DNA of 64,000 bases from Dastarcus helophoroides (lineage: Eukaryota; Arthropoda; Insecta; Coleoptera; Bothrideridae): assembly GCA_028583605.1 (NCBI GenBank), contig CM053335.1, forward strand, positions 17,193,553 to 17,257,552, written 5' to 3'. This document shows positions 31,377 to 43,860 of this stretch, in pieces. Numbering within the stretch: position 1 is the stretch's first letter; each line of letters begins with the position of its first letter. The notes beneath the pieces are model-generated. The model was not told the origin of the DNA. It made no database searches and saw only the letters and a list, made by a program, of their open reading frames with translations. Made by a program: the position numbers and the translations under genes.

Positions 31377-34300
31377 TTGAGACTTTTGAAAGTTTCAGTG
31401 AAGCTATTGAGACTTCTGAAAGTTTCAGTGAAGCTATTGAGACTTCTGAAAGTTTCAGTGAACTTACTGAGACTTGTGAAAGTTTGAGTGAACTTATTGA
31501 GACTTCTGAAAGTTTCAATGAACTTATCGAGACTTGTGAAAGTTTCAGTGAACTTATTGAGACTTCTGAAAGTTTCAGTGAACTTATTGAGATTTCTGAA
31601 AGTTTCAGTGAACTTATTGAGACTTCTGAAAGTTTCAGTGAACTTATTAAGACTTCTGAAAGTTTCAATGAATTTATTGAGACTTCTGAAAGTTTCAGTG
31701 AACTTATTGAGACTTGTGAAAGTTTCAGTGAACTTATTGAGACTTCTGAAAGTTTCAATGAACTTATTGAGACTTCTGAAAGCTTCAGTGAACTTATTGA
31801 GATCTCTGAAAGTTTTAGTTAACTTATTGAGACTTGTGAAAGTTTCAGTGAACTTATTCAGACTTCTGAAAGTTTCAGTGAACTTTATGAGACTTCTGAA
31901 AGTTTCAGTGAACTTATTCAGACTTGTGAAAGTTTCAGTGAACTTATTGAGACTTCTGAAAGTTTCAGTGAACTTATTCAGACTTCTGAAAGTTTCAGTG
32001 AACTTATTCAGACTTCTGAAAGTTTCAGTGAACTTATTGAGACTTCTGAAAGTTTCAGTGAACTTATTGAAACTTCTGAAAGTTTCAGTGAACTTATTGA
32101 AACTTCTGAAAGTTTCAGTGAACTTATTAAGACTTGTGACAGTTTTAGTGAACTTATTGAGACTTCTGAATGTTTCAGTGAACTTATTGAGACTTCTGAA
32201 AGTTTCAGTGATTTTCTTGAGACTTCTGAAAGTTTCAGTGAACTTATTGAGACTTCTGAAAGTTTCAGTGAACTTATTAAGACTTGTGACAGTTTCAGTG
32301 AACTTATTGAGACCTGTGAAAGTTTCAGTGAACTTATTGAGACTTCTGAAAGTTTCAGTGATTTTCTTGAGACTTCTGAAAGTTTCAGTGAACTTATTGA
32401 GACTTCTGAAAGTTTCAGTGAACTTATTCAGACTTCTGAAAGTTTAAGTGAACTTATTAAGACTTCTGAAAGTTTCAGTGAACTTACTGAGACTTCTGAA
32501 AGTTTCAGTGAACTTCTTGAGACTTCTGAAAGTTTCAGTGAACTTATTCAGACTTCTGAAAGTTTAAGTGAACTTATTAAGACTTCTGAAAGTTTCAGTG
32601 AACTTATTGAGACTTCTGAAAGGTTCAGTGAACTTATTGAGACTTCTGAAAGTTTCAGTGAACTTATTGAGACTTCTGAAAGTTTCAGTGAACTTATTGA
32701 GACTTCTGAAAGTTTCAGTGAACTTATTGAGAATTGTGAAAGTTTCAGTGAACTAATTGAGACTTGTGAAAGTTTCAGTGAACTTATTGAGACCTCTGAA
32801 TGTTTCAGTGAACTTCTTGAGACTTTTGAAAGTTTCAGTGAACTTATTGAGACTTGTGAAAGTTTGAGTGAACTTATTGAGACTTCTGAAAGTTTCAGTG
32901 AACTTATTGAGACTTGTGAAAGTTTCAGTGAACTTATTGAGACTTCTGAAAGTTTCAGTGGACTTCTTGACACTTCTGAAAGTTTCAGTGAACTTATTCA
33001 GACTTCTGAAAGTTTCAGTGAACTTATTGAGCCTTCTGAAAGTTTCAGTGAACTTATTGAGACTTGTGAAAGTTTCAGTGAACTTATTGAGACTTCTGAA
33101 AGTTTCGGAGAACTTATTGAGACTTCTGAAAGTTTGAATGAACTTATTGAGACTTCTGAAAGTTTCAGTGAACTTATTGAGAGCTCTGAAAGTTTCAGTG
33201 ATCTTATTGAAATTTCTGAAAGTTTCAGTGAAGTTATTGAGACTTCTGAAAGTTTCAGTGAACTTACTGAGACTTCTGAAAGTTTAAGTGAACTTATTGA
33301 GACTTCTGAAACTTTCAGTAAACTTATTAAGACTTCTGAAAGTTTCAGTGAACTTATTGAGACTTCTGAAAGTTTCAGTGAACTTATCGAGACTTGTGAA
33401 AGTTTCAGTGAACTTTTTGAGATTTGTGAAAGTTTGAGTGAACTTGTTGAGACTTCTGAAAGTTTCAGTGAACTTATTGAGACTTGTGAAAGTTTGAGTG
33501 AACTTATTGAGACTTCTGAAAGTTTCAGTGAACTTATTGAGACTTGTGAAAGTTTGAGTGAACTTATTGGGACTTCTGGAAGTTTCAGTGAACGTATTGA
33601 GACTTCTGAAAGTTTCAGTGAACTCATTGAGATTTCTGAAAGTTTCAGTGAACTTATTCAGACTTCTGAAAGTTTCAGTGAACTTATTGAAACTTCTGAA
33701 AGTTTCAGTGAACTTATTAAGACTTGTGACAGTTTCAGTGAACTTATTGAGACCTGTGAAAGTTTCAGTGAACTTATTGAGGCTTCTGAAAGTTTCAGTG
33801 AACTTATTAAGACTTCGGAAAGTTTCAGTGAACTTATTGACTTGTGAAAGTTTCAGTGAACTTATTGAGACTTCTGAAAGTTTCAGTGAACTTATTAAGA
33901 CTTCTGGAAGTTTCAGTGATTTTATTGATATTTCTGAAAGTTTCAGTGAACTTATTGAGACTTCTGAAAGTTTCAGTAAACTTATTGAGACTTTTGAAAG
34001 TTTCAGTGAACTTATTGAGACTTTTGAAAGTTTCAGTGAACTTATTGAGACCTCTGAAAGTTTCAGTTAACTTATTGAGACTTGTGAAAGTTTCAGTGAA
34101 CTTATTGAGACTTCTGAAAGTTTTAGTGAACTTATTGAGACTTCTGAAAGTTTCAGTTAACTTATTGAGACTTCTGAAAGATTCAGTTAACTTATTGAGA
34201 GTTCTGAAAGTTTCGGTGAACTTATTGAGACTTGTGAAAGTTTCAGTGAACTTATTGAGACCTCTGAATGTTTCAGTGAACTTCTTGAGACTTCTGAAAG

Positions 34301-34392
34301 TTTCAGTGAACTTATTGAGACTTCTGAAAGTTTCAGTGAACTTATTAAGACTTCTGAAAGTTTCAGTAAACTTATTGAGACTTCTGAAAGTG
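31377..34392. repeat. 30 bp satellite, about 100 copies
   Basis: The unit GACTTCTGAAAGTTTCAGTG plus AACTTATTGA repeats in perfect 30 bp register for about 3.0 kb; a 2-base loss at about 33839 shifts the register once. Because 30 is divisible by 3, long open frames appear on both strands: ETSESFSELI and LLRLLKVSVN on plus, LKLSEVSISS on minus. No start context, splice site or non-repeat coding flank supports a gene. Confidence 0.95.
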
Positions 34393-34593
34393 TAATTACA
34401 TTTTTTTTAATGAAAACCACTGTATACAAGAATTTTTTCCTATACTGCAGTTAACCCATTCAATTTCCCAAACCACTGCACACCTTCACTTCAAAGAGGG
34501 ATTAATTAAGCGTTAGATTTTGGCCAAAGTGCGCAAATATACCTTAAGCTTGGGGCAGTCCTTAATTCGCAACATCAACCGCTGCTTTATGCA

Positions 34594-34782
34594 TTAATAA
34601 TCTCCTTTGGGGGCCGGATCTCGGATCACCCCGCATTGCACATGCAAAGTATCTGCAAGCGACACACGGCTTTCGTCTGTGAGGAGCATAACAAGGGGGC
34701 GCGCGCTTTGAACCTGCACTGACTTAATTTTAACTTCGGGCGAAACTACGGAAGGCAGCTCGCCAAATATATTTGACTGCAA
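34594..34782 (-). other. Unrecognised 62-codon open frame, possible exon remnant
   Basis: A non-repetitive, relatively GC-rich stretch encodes MQSNIFGELPSVVSPEVKIK and ends DPAPKGDY before a stop. A GTAAGCG donor-like site lies upstream at 34822 on the same strand. No family resemblance; it could be noncoding. Confidence 0.2.
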
Positions 34783-35199
34783 CGTCGACTGTATTGCCTT
34801 TGTGACACGCTGACACGCTTACCTAACAACCAAAGATAAATATAAAAATGTCACGGGAAAATCCAAAGTAGACGCTTTTAGACGAGGCGGGCCCCCCACT
34901 TTTTACTATTGAGTGGTGACACAAGTAAAATATTTAGCACTTTGTAACATTTAGGGGGATATCATTAATATTTCTTTTTTTAAAGCACAAGACATTATTC
35001 AATAATTAAAAAAAAAAAAAGAAATTAAACTTAAAAACCAATAAAATTTCCCACATTGAGTGTAGATACTGGATACGCTTTTTCTGAAATTTTCGGTCAT
35101 TTTAATAACTGAACTAACTCCCATTAGTGGGTTAAACCGAACTGGTTCTCATTAGCGATTTTAAAAGAAAACTCAAAGGTTTGCCCATTTTGTACTTTT

Positions 35200-35440
35200 T
35201 TTTAATTGAAAATTTTGTTTTTCTACGAAATTTCGTTTTTATACAAAGTTTCGTTTTTATACGAAATTTCGTTTTTATACGAAATTTCGTTTTTAGACGA
35301 AATTTTGTTTTTATACGAAATTTCGTTTTTACTCGAAATTTCGATTTTTTTCACATCGAAATTTCCATTTTTTTCGCATCAAAATTTCGATTTTTTTTGA
35401 TATTTCGATTTTTTTGAAATTTCGACTTTGAATTTGAAAT
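35200..35440. repeat. 18 bp repeat, GAAATTTCGTTTTTATAC
   Basis: About ten copies, the later ones degenerating to CGAAATTTCGATTTTTTT. The GAAATTTC core is a palindrome. Confidence 0.88.
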
Positions 35441-35849
35441 TACGAATCCTTTTGAGGACGTTTTTGTTCAAGAAATAACTGAAATTTCGACTTTTAAACT
35501 TGAATGTGACATATTTTTTAAGTTGTTTCTTTAATTTTGCAAATTCAACTTTGATTTTAATTTTTTTTATTATTGATTTCTGTCAGGTTGTCGAGTTCGT
35601 GAGTTCTTTACAACTTACACAATTAATTATTGAAAAATTACTACTTTCGTAGTCCTATTCAGACGTAATTCCTTGTATAGGCAACTCTTCCTACTCGCTG
35701 GTTAGATTGGTTGCCTATTGCACTATCCTAACAAATTTTATTGGCCTTTTTTTCGTATTTTTAAAGTAAATATGTCAAAATTTTGCATTTGAACTCAAAA
35801 TTTAGCTTTTTCGCAGAAAATTTGCAATAAATCTGCTCTAATTTTCATC

Positions 35850-36990
35850 TTACGTTCGAAATTTTTGTGAGAAGAAATTCGAAACTTTTTTCTCGAGTTG
35901 TGACGAAATTCTGCCCAAAATATTGAATTTTAGGGCCAGACTTTATTAAATTCTGGAAGTAACGACATTAATCGGCTTTTTTTTAATAAAAGGTCAGTGT
36001 TTGCGCGACACCAATCAATTTCGTGTACCATTTATTACGTTCGAAATTTTTGTGAGAAGAAATTCGAAACTTTTTTCTCGAGTTGTGACGAAATTTTGCC
36101 CAAAATATTGAATTTTAGGGCCAGAATTTAGTAAATTTTGGAAGTAACGATATAAATCGACTTTTTTTTAATAAAAGGTTGTCAGTGTTTGCGCGACACC
36201 GATCAATTTCGTGTGCCATCTATTATTACGTTCGAAATTTTTGTGAAAAAAAAGTCGAAACTTTTTTCTCTCTAGTTGTGACGAAATTTTGCCCAAAATA
36301 TTGAATTTTAGGGCCAGACTTTATTAAATTCTGGAAGTAACGACATTAATCGACTTTCTTTTAATAAAAGGTCAGTGTTTGCGCGACACCAATCAATTTC
36401 GTGTACCATTTATTACGTTCGAAATTTTTGTGAGAAGAAATTCGAAACTTTTTTCTCTCGAGTTATGACGAAATTAGGCTCAAAATATTGAATTTTAGGA
36501 CCAGAATTTATTAAATTCTGGAAATAACCACATTAATATTCGACTTTCTTTTTGATAAAATGTTGTCAGTGTTTGCGCGACACCAATCAATTTCGTGTAC
36601 CATCTATTACGTTCGAAATTTTTGTGAGAAGAAAGTCGAAACTTTTTTCTCGAGTTGTGACGAAATTATGCCCAAAATATTGAATTTTAGGGCCAGAATT
36701 TATTAAATTCTGGAAATAACGACATTAATATTCGATTTTTTTTTGATAAAAGTTTGTCAATGTTTGCGCGACACCAATCAATTTGGTGTACCATCTATTA
36801 CCTTCGAAATGTTTGTGAGAAGAAATTCGAAATTTTTTTCTCGAGTTGTGACGAAATTGTGCCCAAAATATTAAATTTTAGGGCCAGACTTTATTAAATT
36901 TTGGAAGTAACGATATTAATCGACTTTTTTTTAATAAAAGGTTGTCAGTGTTTGTCAATTTCGTGTATCATCTACTGATACAAAGTTAAA
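35850..36990. repeat. Satellite of about 190 bp, 6 copies
   Basis: GTTCGAAATTTTTGTGAGAA recurs near 35854, 36030, 36229, 36417, 36610 and 36800. Each unit carries GAGTTGTGACGAAATT, TTGAATTTTAGGGCCAGA and GTTTGCGCGACACCAATCAA. Confidence 0.92.
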
Positions 36991-37099
36991 ATTAAATAGT
37001 AGTCGCATTTACGACATTTGCATTTACAGAAATCGGTTTCTGAAAACTAATTAAACTAATTTATTTATTCAATTTAATTAAATTAATTCATTTAAATAG

Positions 37100-37392
37100 A
37101 ATGCAACCCAGACTACAAATTCATGCAGCCCTTCAGGCGTGTATAGTGGCGAAGCATAGGTAGCTGAACTACCAACAGTTGAAACACTGCCATCTAGCGA
37201 AGCGGTTGCTCCCTAGGCAAGTTCCCAGAAAACAAGGATTTGAATGCACAGACGCGGTTTGAACATTTATTAGATTCGAAGTTTGGAAACCAAATATGTT
37301 AGATCCCGTCAGTTTTGTTTAACCAACTAGAATGCTAACAAATGTTCCGATAAATACTAAAGAATTCACGGACGTCAAGCATATGACTACTA
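37100..37392. mobile_element. Dispersed element family 1 copy
   Basis: AATTCATGCAGCCCTTCAGG, GAAACACTGCCATCTAGCG, TTCCCAGAAAACAAGGATT, then GGTTTGAACATTTATTAG and GTCAGTTTTGTTTAACCAAC, ending near CGTCAAGCATATGACTAC. Confidence 0.75.
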
Positions 37393-37959
37393 GATGTCGT
37401 CCTGCATTAAAATAGATTTCATTTTGACTTCTCCTTGTTATAGTAAAAGTTGAACGTTAGATGGGGCGAAAGAACTTTAAATTTCTGTAAGGTTGATGCT
37501 GCGCTTTGGAAGCTCGTCAACAGATGACGCCAGTTTGTTAAAATTTGAATTACTAGAAAGTTAATGTTTAAATCGTTTTCATTGCAAAACAACTTTAAAG
37601 ATTAGTAACAGGTTGATCTAGCGAGTGAGTGAACAATGTACATAATTGGTAAGTACAGGAAATTAACTGAAAATGAAAAAAAGATGAAGCAATGGTAACG
37701 CGTTATGAATGCTTAGGAAAAAGCGCTTTATTTGGGGGATTAAGGTGAGAAAAAAAATTGATTGGGGGGGCCCAATTTATTTTTTAATTACTTTATGACC
37801 TTATAACCATTAAATTCATGTAAAAAACTAGTACATAATACAAATCCCTTTCCTTAATTGATTAAAACTTCCACACTAAAAACAAGAACATTTTTTCATG
37901 TTTCGTTCTATATTTTAACATAAAATATTGTTTAAACAATAAATCTAATAATCCTGACG

Positions 37960-38050
37960 ATTAAATGAATGCGAAAGTGTCTATCTGTTTGTGAGCTTTT
38001 CACGACTCAATTCCTGAAGCGATTTTGATGAACATTGGTGTAGGGGTTGC
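37960..38050. mobile_element. Single copy of the CTGT...CCGATTTTGATGAA motif (degraded)
   Basis: AATGCGAAAGTGTCTATCTG, TTTGTGAGCTTTTCACGACT and GCGATTTTGATGAACATTGG are a diverged single unit of the 41.6-43.5 kb array. It shows the unit also exists outside the array. Confidence 0.65.
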
Positions 38051-38089
38051 TTAAAACTCAAGATAGAAAATAGGCTCTTTATTATCGCA

Positions 38090-39215
38090 GAAAGTTTTTA
38101 ATTTTTTCCATATTTTCGAACTTTTCCCCAAATTTCGAACTTTTCCCAAAATTTCGAATTTTTCTTAAAATCTTGAATTTTTCTCGCGATCTCGAATTTT
38201 CCTCAAAACTCCGAATTTTTCGTCGAAAATTCAAATTCTGGCCAAAATTTCGATTTTTCCAAAAGTTTCGAATTTTCACCAAAATTTCAAATTTTTCTCA
38301 AAATTTTGAATTTTTTCCAAAAAGTTCGAATTTTCTCCAAATTTGAGATCTTTTTCCAAAGTTCTTAATTTTTTCCGTATTATCCAATTTTACCCAAAAT
38401 TTCAAATTTTGGCCCAAATTTCGACTTTGTTCCAAAATTTCGATTTGCTCCAAAATTTTGATTTTATACCCAAAATCTAATTTTTTTTTCAAAATTTCGA
38501 ATTTTTGCCAAATTTCAGACCTTTTCCCAAAGTTTTCAATTTTTCCCATATTTTCGAACTGTTCCCCAAATTTCGAACTTTTCCCAAAATTTCGAATTTT
38601 TCTCAAAACTCCGAATTTTTCGTCGAAAATTCAAATTCTTGCCAAAATTTCGATTTTTTCCAAAAGTTTCGAATTTTCCCCAAAATTTCAAATTTTTCTC
38701 AAAATTTTGAATTTTTTCCAAAAATTTCGAGTTTTTCCCAAATTTCGGACCTTTTCCCAAAGTTCTTAATTTTTTCCGTATTTTCCAATTTTCCCCAAAA
38801 TTTCAAATTTTTGCCCAAATTTCGAATTTGTTCCAAAATCTCGATTTTATCCCCAAAATCTGATTTTTTTTCAAAATTTCGAATTTTTGCCAAATTTCAG
38901 ACCTTTTCCCAAAGTTTTCAATTTTTTCCATATTTTCGAACTTTCCCCAAATTTCGAACTTTTCCCGAAATTTCGAATTTTTCTTAAAATTTTGAATTTT
39001 TCTCGAGATCTCGAATTTTCCTCAAAACTCCGAATTTTTTGTCGAAAATTCAAATTATTTCCAAAATTTCGATTTTTTCCAAAAGTTTCGAATTTTCCCC
39101 AAAATTTCAAATTTTTCTCAAAATTTTGAATTTTTTCCAAAAATTTCGAGTTTTTCCCAAATTTCGGACCTTTTTCCAAAGTTCTTAATTTTTTCCATAT
39201 TTTCCAATTTTTTTT
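38090..39215. repeat. 18-19 bp satellite, CCAAAATTTCGAATTTTTC type
   Basis: Irregular 18-19 bp units with a longer period: the CAAAGTTTTCAATTTTTCC and TTTTCGTCGAAAATTCAAA markers recur three times, about 380-440 bp apart. Both strands carry meaningless open frames. Confidence 0.9.
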
Positions 39216-41540
39216 GGAAATTTTCACTTTTTGAAAATTGAAAATTTTATCTTTATTTGAAATCTTTAATTTTTCTATCGTTTCTGAGAATTTCGACATT
39301 TTCTGAAGTTTTTCTGAAAATTTCAAATATTTTTTGCAAATATTGTCGATTTTGAAAACTGAAAACTTCCTCTTTTTTGTAAAATTTTAGATTTTCTTAA
39401 AATCTGGAGGTTTTTAGAAATTGCAACTTTCTTGAAACTTTTGACATTTTACAAAATTTTACTTTTTTAAAAATTTTGACATTTTTTCAAAGATTTTGTT
39501 TTGCTCTAAATTTTTACTTTTTTGTGAATATCGACGCTTTCAAGAGGTCGACTCTTTTCAAAATTTTGATTTAAAGATTACAATTTTTTTCAAAAATTTT
39601 TGAGAAAAAGAGCCATCGTTTTTAGAAGAGTCCCAAAATTTCAAAATTGAAAATAATCAAAATGAAAAGAATTCATTAATAATTTGCTGTTCTAATTTAA
39701 TTTTTTTCTAGTAATTTTGAAGTTCCAGAGAAATTTCAAAAATCAAATATTCTAGCTTAAAGCGAATACTTTTGTGATTTAAATTCAAATTTTGGCAATT
39801 CATTTGTAAATAAAATGCAAGTTTTTTTTGGAAATTTGTTTCAAAACTTTGCGCAATTTTAAAAATAGAAAATTTTGTTATTAATTTTTTTTTAATTCGA
39901 GTGTTATTTCGAAATTTTTCTCAAAAATTGTAAATTAAAAAAAAACGTTACGACTTTTAAAAATTAAAACTAAAGTTATCAGAAAAATCGAACTTTTAAA
40001 ATGTCAAACGTCCAAAATTTTTGAAATTTTCATAGGTCAAATTCTCAAAAGAAAATAAGGATTTCGAAAAAAAATGTCAATGGTCGACTTATTTAATAAT
40101 TTTGGAAATGTGAATAAAAGACGAAATTTTGGAAAAATATCGACATTTAAAATAAATTGCAGAGTTTTTAGTTTAATAATTATTATTATTATTAATTTAA
40201 AAATTTTTAAAGAAGCTAAAATTTTTAAATATTGGGGAAAACTCGAAATTATCGAAGAGTTCGTAATTATTAAAAAAGTTGAAATTTTGAAAATGTATAA
40301 TTTTGAAAAAAGTCGAAATTTTCAATAGTTCTAGTTTAAAAAAAATCTGTTCTTGTAAATTGAAGATTTAATTAAAAATGTTTAAAAAAATGTATAAATA
40401 ACATTTTTAAAAAAGTTCGAACTTTTCAAAAAAATGGTCAAGTTTTCAAAAAGAGTCGAAATTTTGAAAAAAAGTCGAAGTTTTGAAATGGGGTCGAAAT
40501 TTTACGAAATATTAGTCGAAAATTTCAACAAAAGGTTTAAGTAATGTCGGAGTTAAAAAGAGAAGAAATTTTCAAAAAGAAAAGGTCGAAATTTATACTC
40601 GAAATATCAAAATTTGCAAAAGATTTGAGAATTTTTGTCGAATTTACGAATTAATTTGAAATTTTAAAGTTTAAATTTTGAATAGTTGGGAAGTTTGCAC
40701 TCAACTCTCAATAAAAATCAAAATTTTCGAAACCGGAATATTGAAAATACGTGAAAATTATCAGACAGATTGAAGTTTTCAAAAGTGGAAATATTGAGAA
40801 CTCAAAATTTTGGAAAAATTTTTGGTAGTTAAAATTTTGAATCGGAGCGGAACATTTTTTTAAAAAGTTGAAATGTTAGGTCAAAAAAATTTAAATGTCG
40901 AAAGTGCATTTCATAAAATTTCAAAATTTTCAAAAAACTCGGAATTTTGAAAACATTTCGAGAATTAAAAAGTAGCGAAATTTTCAACAAAGAAAATCAA
41001 AAAATAATCGAAACCTTTTAAATTTAAACCAGTCGAAATTATTAAAAACCGAAAATTTCAATAAAAAAATTATAATTTTTCAAAATATAAACAAGAAATT
41101 TAGAAAAAAGTCGAAAATTTAAAAAGTGAAAAGTCCAGTTTTGAACAAATTTAGATTTTCAGAAAAAGTAAGGATTTTCAAATGGTAAAAATTTTAAAAA
41201 ATGTAATAATTTTCAAAAAAAATTCCAAAAAAAAGACAACACCGAAAAGTTTAAATATTTATATAAATACGAAAATTTTTAAAAAAGTATTTACAGTTTT
41301 CTAGAAAAGTTAATACTTAAAAATAAAATAAGGTCGAGATTACAAAAAAAAAAACTAAATTTTGCAGTACAGTCGGAATTTGGAAAAAAAACCCACCCTT
41401 TCAAAAACGCGACATTATCAAAAGTTGTCATTGTCAAGTTTTCAAAGAAATCTAAAATTTTCGAAAAGTAACGTTTTGAAAATGTCGAAATTTTCAGTCG
41501 AAATGTTAAAAATTTTAAAACGCCAAACACCCCCATTAGA
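39215..41540. other. AT-rich decayed repeat DNA
   Basis: A mixture of AAAATTTTGAAAA, GTCGAAATTTTC and homopolymer tracts without a clear period. No gene or element is supported. Confidence 0.6.
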
Positions 41541-41573
41541 TTTGGCTACGAACCCCCACTGATTGGGTCATTT

Positions 41574-43560
41574 CTGATCGTAACTAAATATAAATAGGAA
41601 AATGTGTTTGTCTGTTTGTTGGCTTTTCACGGCTCAATTACTGAACCGATTTCGATGAAAATTGGTACAGAGCTACCTTGAATCGAGAGATAAAAAATAG
41701 GTTTAGTTTTACCACAAAAAACAATGGTTTTGATTACATTGTGTCACTTCTGATCGTAACTAAATATGAATGCGAAAATGTGTTTGTCTGTCCGTCTGTT
41801 TGTTGGCTTTTCACGGATCAATTACTTAACTGATTTCGATGAAAATTGGTACCGGGCTACCTTGAATCCAGGGATAAAAAATACGCTTACTTTTACCACA
41901 AAAAACAATGGTTTTGATTACATTGTGTCACTTCTGATCGTAACTAAATATAAATGCGAAAATGTATTTGTGTGTCCGTCTGTTTGTTGGTTTTTCACGG
42001 CTCAATTACTGAACTGATTTCGACAAAAATTGGTACAAACCTACCTTGAATCCAGAGATAAAAAATACTGCTTACTTTTACCACAAAAAAGAATGGTTTT
42101 GATTACATTGTGTCACTTCTGATTGTAACTAAATATAAATGCGAAAATGTGGTTGTCTGTCCGTCTGTTTGTTGGCTTTTCACGGCTCAATTACTGAACT
42201 GATTTCGATGAAAATTGGCACAGAGCTACCTTAAATCCAGAGATAAAAAATACGCTTACTTTTACCACAAAAAACAATGGTTTTGATTACATTGTGTCAC
42301 TTCTGATCGTAACTAAATATAAATGCGAAAATGTATTTGTCCGTCTGTTTGTTGGCTTTTCACGGCTCAATTACTGAACCGATTTCGATGAAAATTGGCA
42401 CAGAGCTACCTTACATCCAGGGATAAAAAATACGCTTACTTTTACCACAAAAAACAATGGTTTTGATTACATTGTGTCACTTCTGATCGTAACTAAATAT
42501 AAATGCGAAAATGTGTTGTCTGTCCGTCTGTTTGTTGGCTTTTCACGGCTCAATTACTGAACTGATTTCGATGAAAATTGGTGCAAAGCTACCTTGAATC
42601 CAGAGATAAAAAATACGCTTACTTTTACCACAAAAAAAAATGGTTTTGATTACATTGTGTCACTTCTGATCGTAACTAAATATAAATGCGAAAATGTATT
42701 TGTCCGTCTGTTTGTTGGCTTTTCACGGCTCAATTACTGAACCGATTTCGATGAAAATTGGTACAAAGCTACCTTGAATCCAGAGGATAAAAAATACGCT
42801 TACTTTTACCACAAAAAACAATGGTTTTGATTACATTGTGTCACTTCTGATCGTAACTAAATATAAATGCGAAAATATGGTTGTCTGTCCGTCTGTTTGT
42901 TGGCTTTTCACGGCTCAATTACTGAACCGATTTCGATGAAAATTGGTACAGAGCTACCTTGAATCCAGGGATAAAAAATGCGCTTATTTTTACCACAAAA
43001 AAAATGGTTTTGATTACATTGTGTCACTTCTGATCGTAACTAAATATAAATGCGAAAATGTGTTTGTCTGTCCGTCTGTTTGTTGGCTTTTCACGGCTCA
43101 ATTACTGAACTGATTTCGATGAAAATTGGTACAGAAGCTACCTTGAATCCAGAGCATCAAAAATACGCTTATTTTTTTCACATAAAACAATGGTTTCGAC
43201 TACATTGTGTCACTTCTGATTGTAACTAAATATAAATGCAGAAATGTGGTTGTCTGTCCGTCTGTTTGTTGGCTTTTCACGGCTCAATTACTGAACCGAT
43301 TTCGATGAAAATTGGTACAGAGCTACCTTGAATCCAGAGATAAAAAATACGCTTACTTTTACCACAAAAAACGATGGTTTTGATTACATTGTGTCCCTTG
43401 TGATCGTAACTAAATATAAATGCGAAAACGTATTTGTCCGTCTGTTTGTTGGCTTTTCACGGTTTAATTACTGAACCGATTTCGATGAAAATTGGTATAA
43501 AGCTTCTTTGAAACTCGATTTAGAAAGTAAGCTTACTTTGCTCACGGGAAACTGTCAGCT
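41574..43560. repeat. Tandem array of about 180 bp units, 11 copies, derived from a dispersed element end
   Basis: CTGATCGTAACTAAATATAA marks unit starts at 41574, 41750, 41934 and so on, with a spacing of about 176-185 bp. Each unit contains TGTCCGTCTGTTTGTTGG, CTTTTCACGGCTCAATTAC, CGATTTCGATGAAAATTGG and ATAAAAAATACGCTTACTTT. The last copies grade into the fuller element at 43600-43860. Confidence 0.93.
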
Positions 43561-43599
43561 GGATCCACATTAATGATATATTTGAAAAACTGAGATTTG

Positions 43600-43860
43600 C
43601 TAGATTCATAGATCATAGGTTTTTATTATATCGTGCAAATCCAGATCTAAACTAAATATAAATGCGAAAATGTGTTTGTCTATCCGCCAACTCTCTAAAG
43701 TGTCATCTAAGGCGATAGGGCGCAACTTTGCCACCCGATATGTTAACTGGAGGCTCGCTAGGCATCTAAACGTATATTGATCGTACCAACGAATTTGAGC
43801 AAAACATCATTCTGCATCATGCACGAACCCTTTAAAGTTGTGCAAGCTGTTAGGTTTATT
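43600..43860. mobile_element. Dispersed element family 4, probable parent of the 180 bp array
   Basis: After AAATGCGAAAATGTGTTTGTC the sequence leaves the array and continues to CAACGAATTTGAGCAAAACA, TCATTCTGCATCATGCACG. The inverse complement of this end, with the CTGTCTG/CGATTTT segment in matching order, is found at 56610-56890. The end motif alone also occurs at 54745 and 58727. Confidence 0.65.

Noticed and set aside
31484..34395. 300-codon plus-strand frames as a repetitive surface protein
   Set aside because: Open on both strands because the unit is 30 bp with no stop; no signal peptide or non-repeat flank. Kept only as a low-probability note in findings.
35181..35417. Hydrophobic FVFIRNFVFIRNF frame as membrane peptide
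   Set aside because: It is an 18 bp tandem repeat translated; period divisible by 3 explains the open frame.
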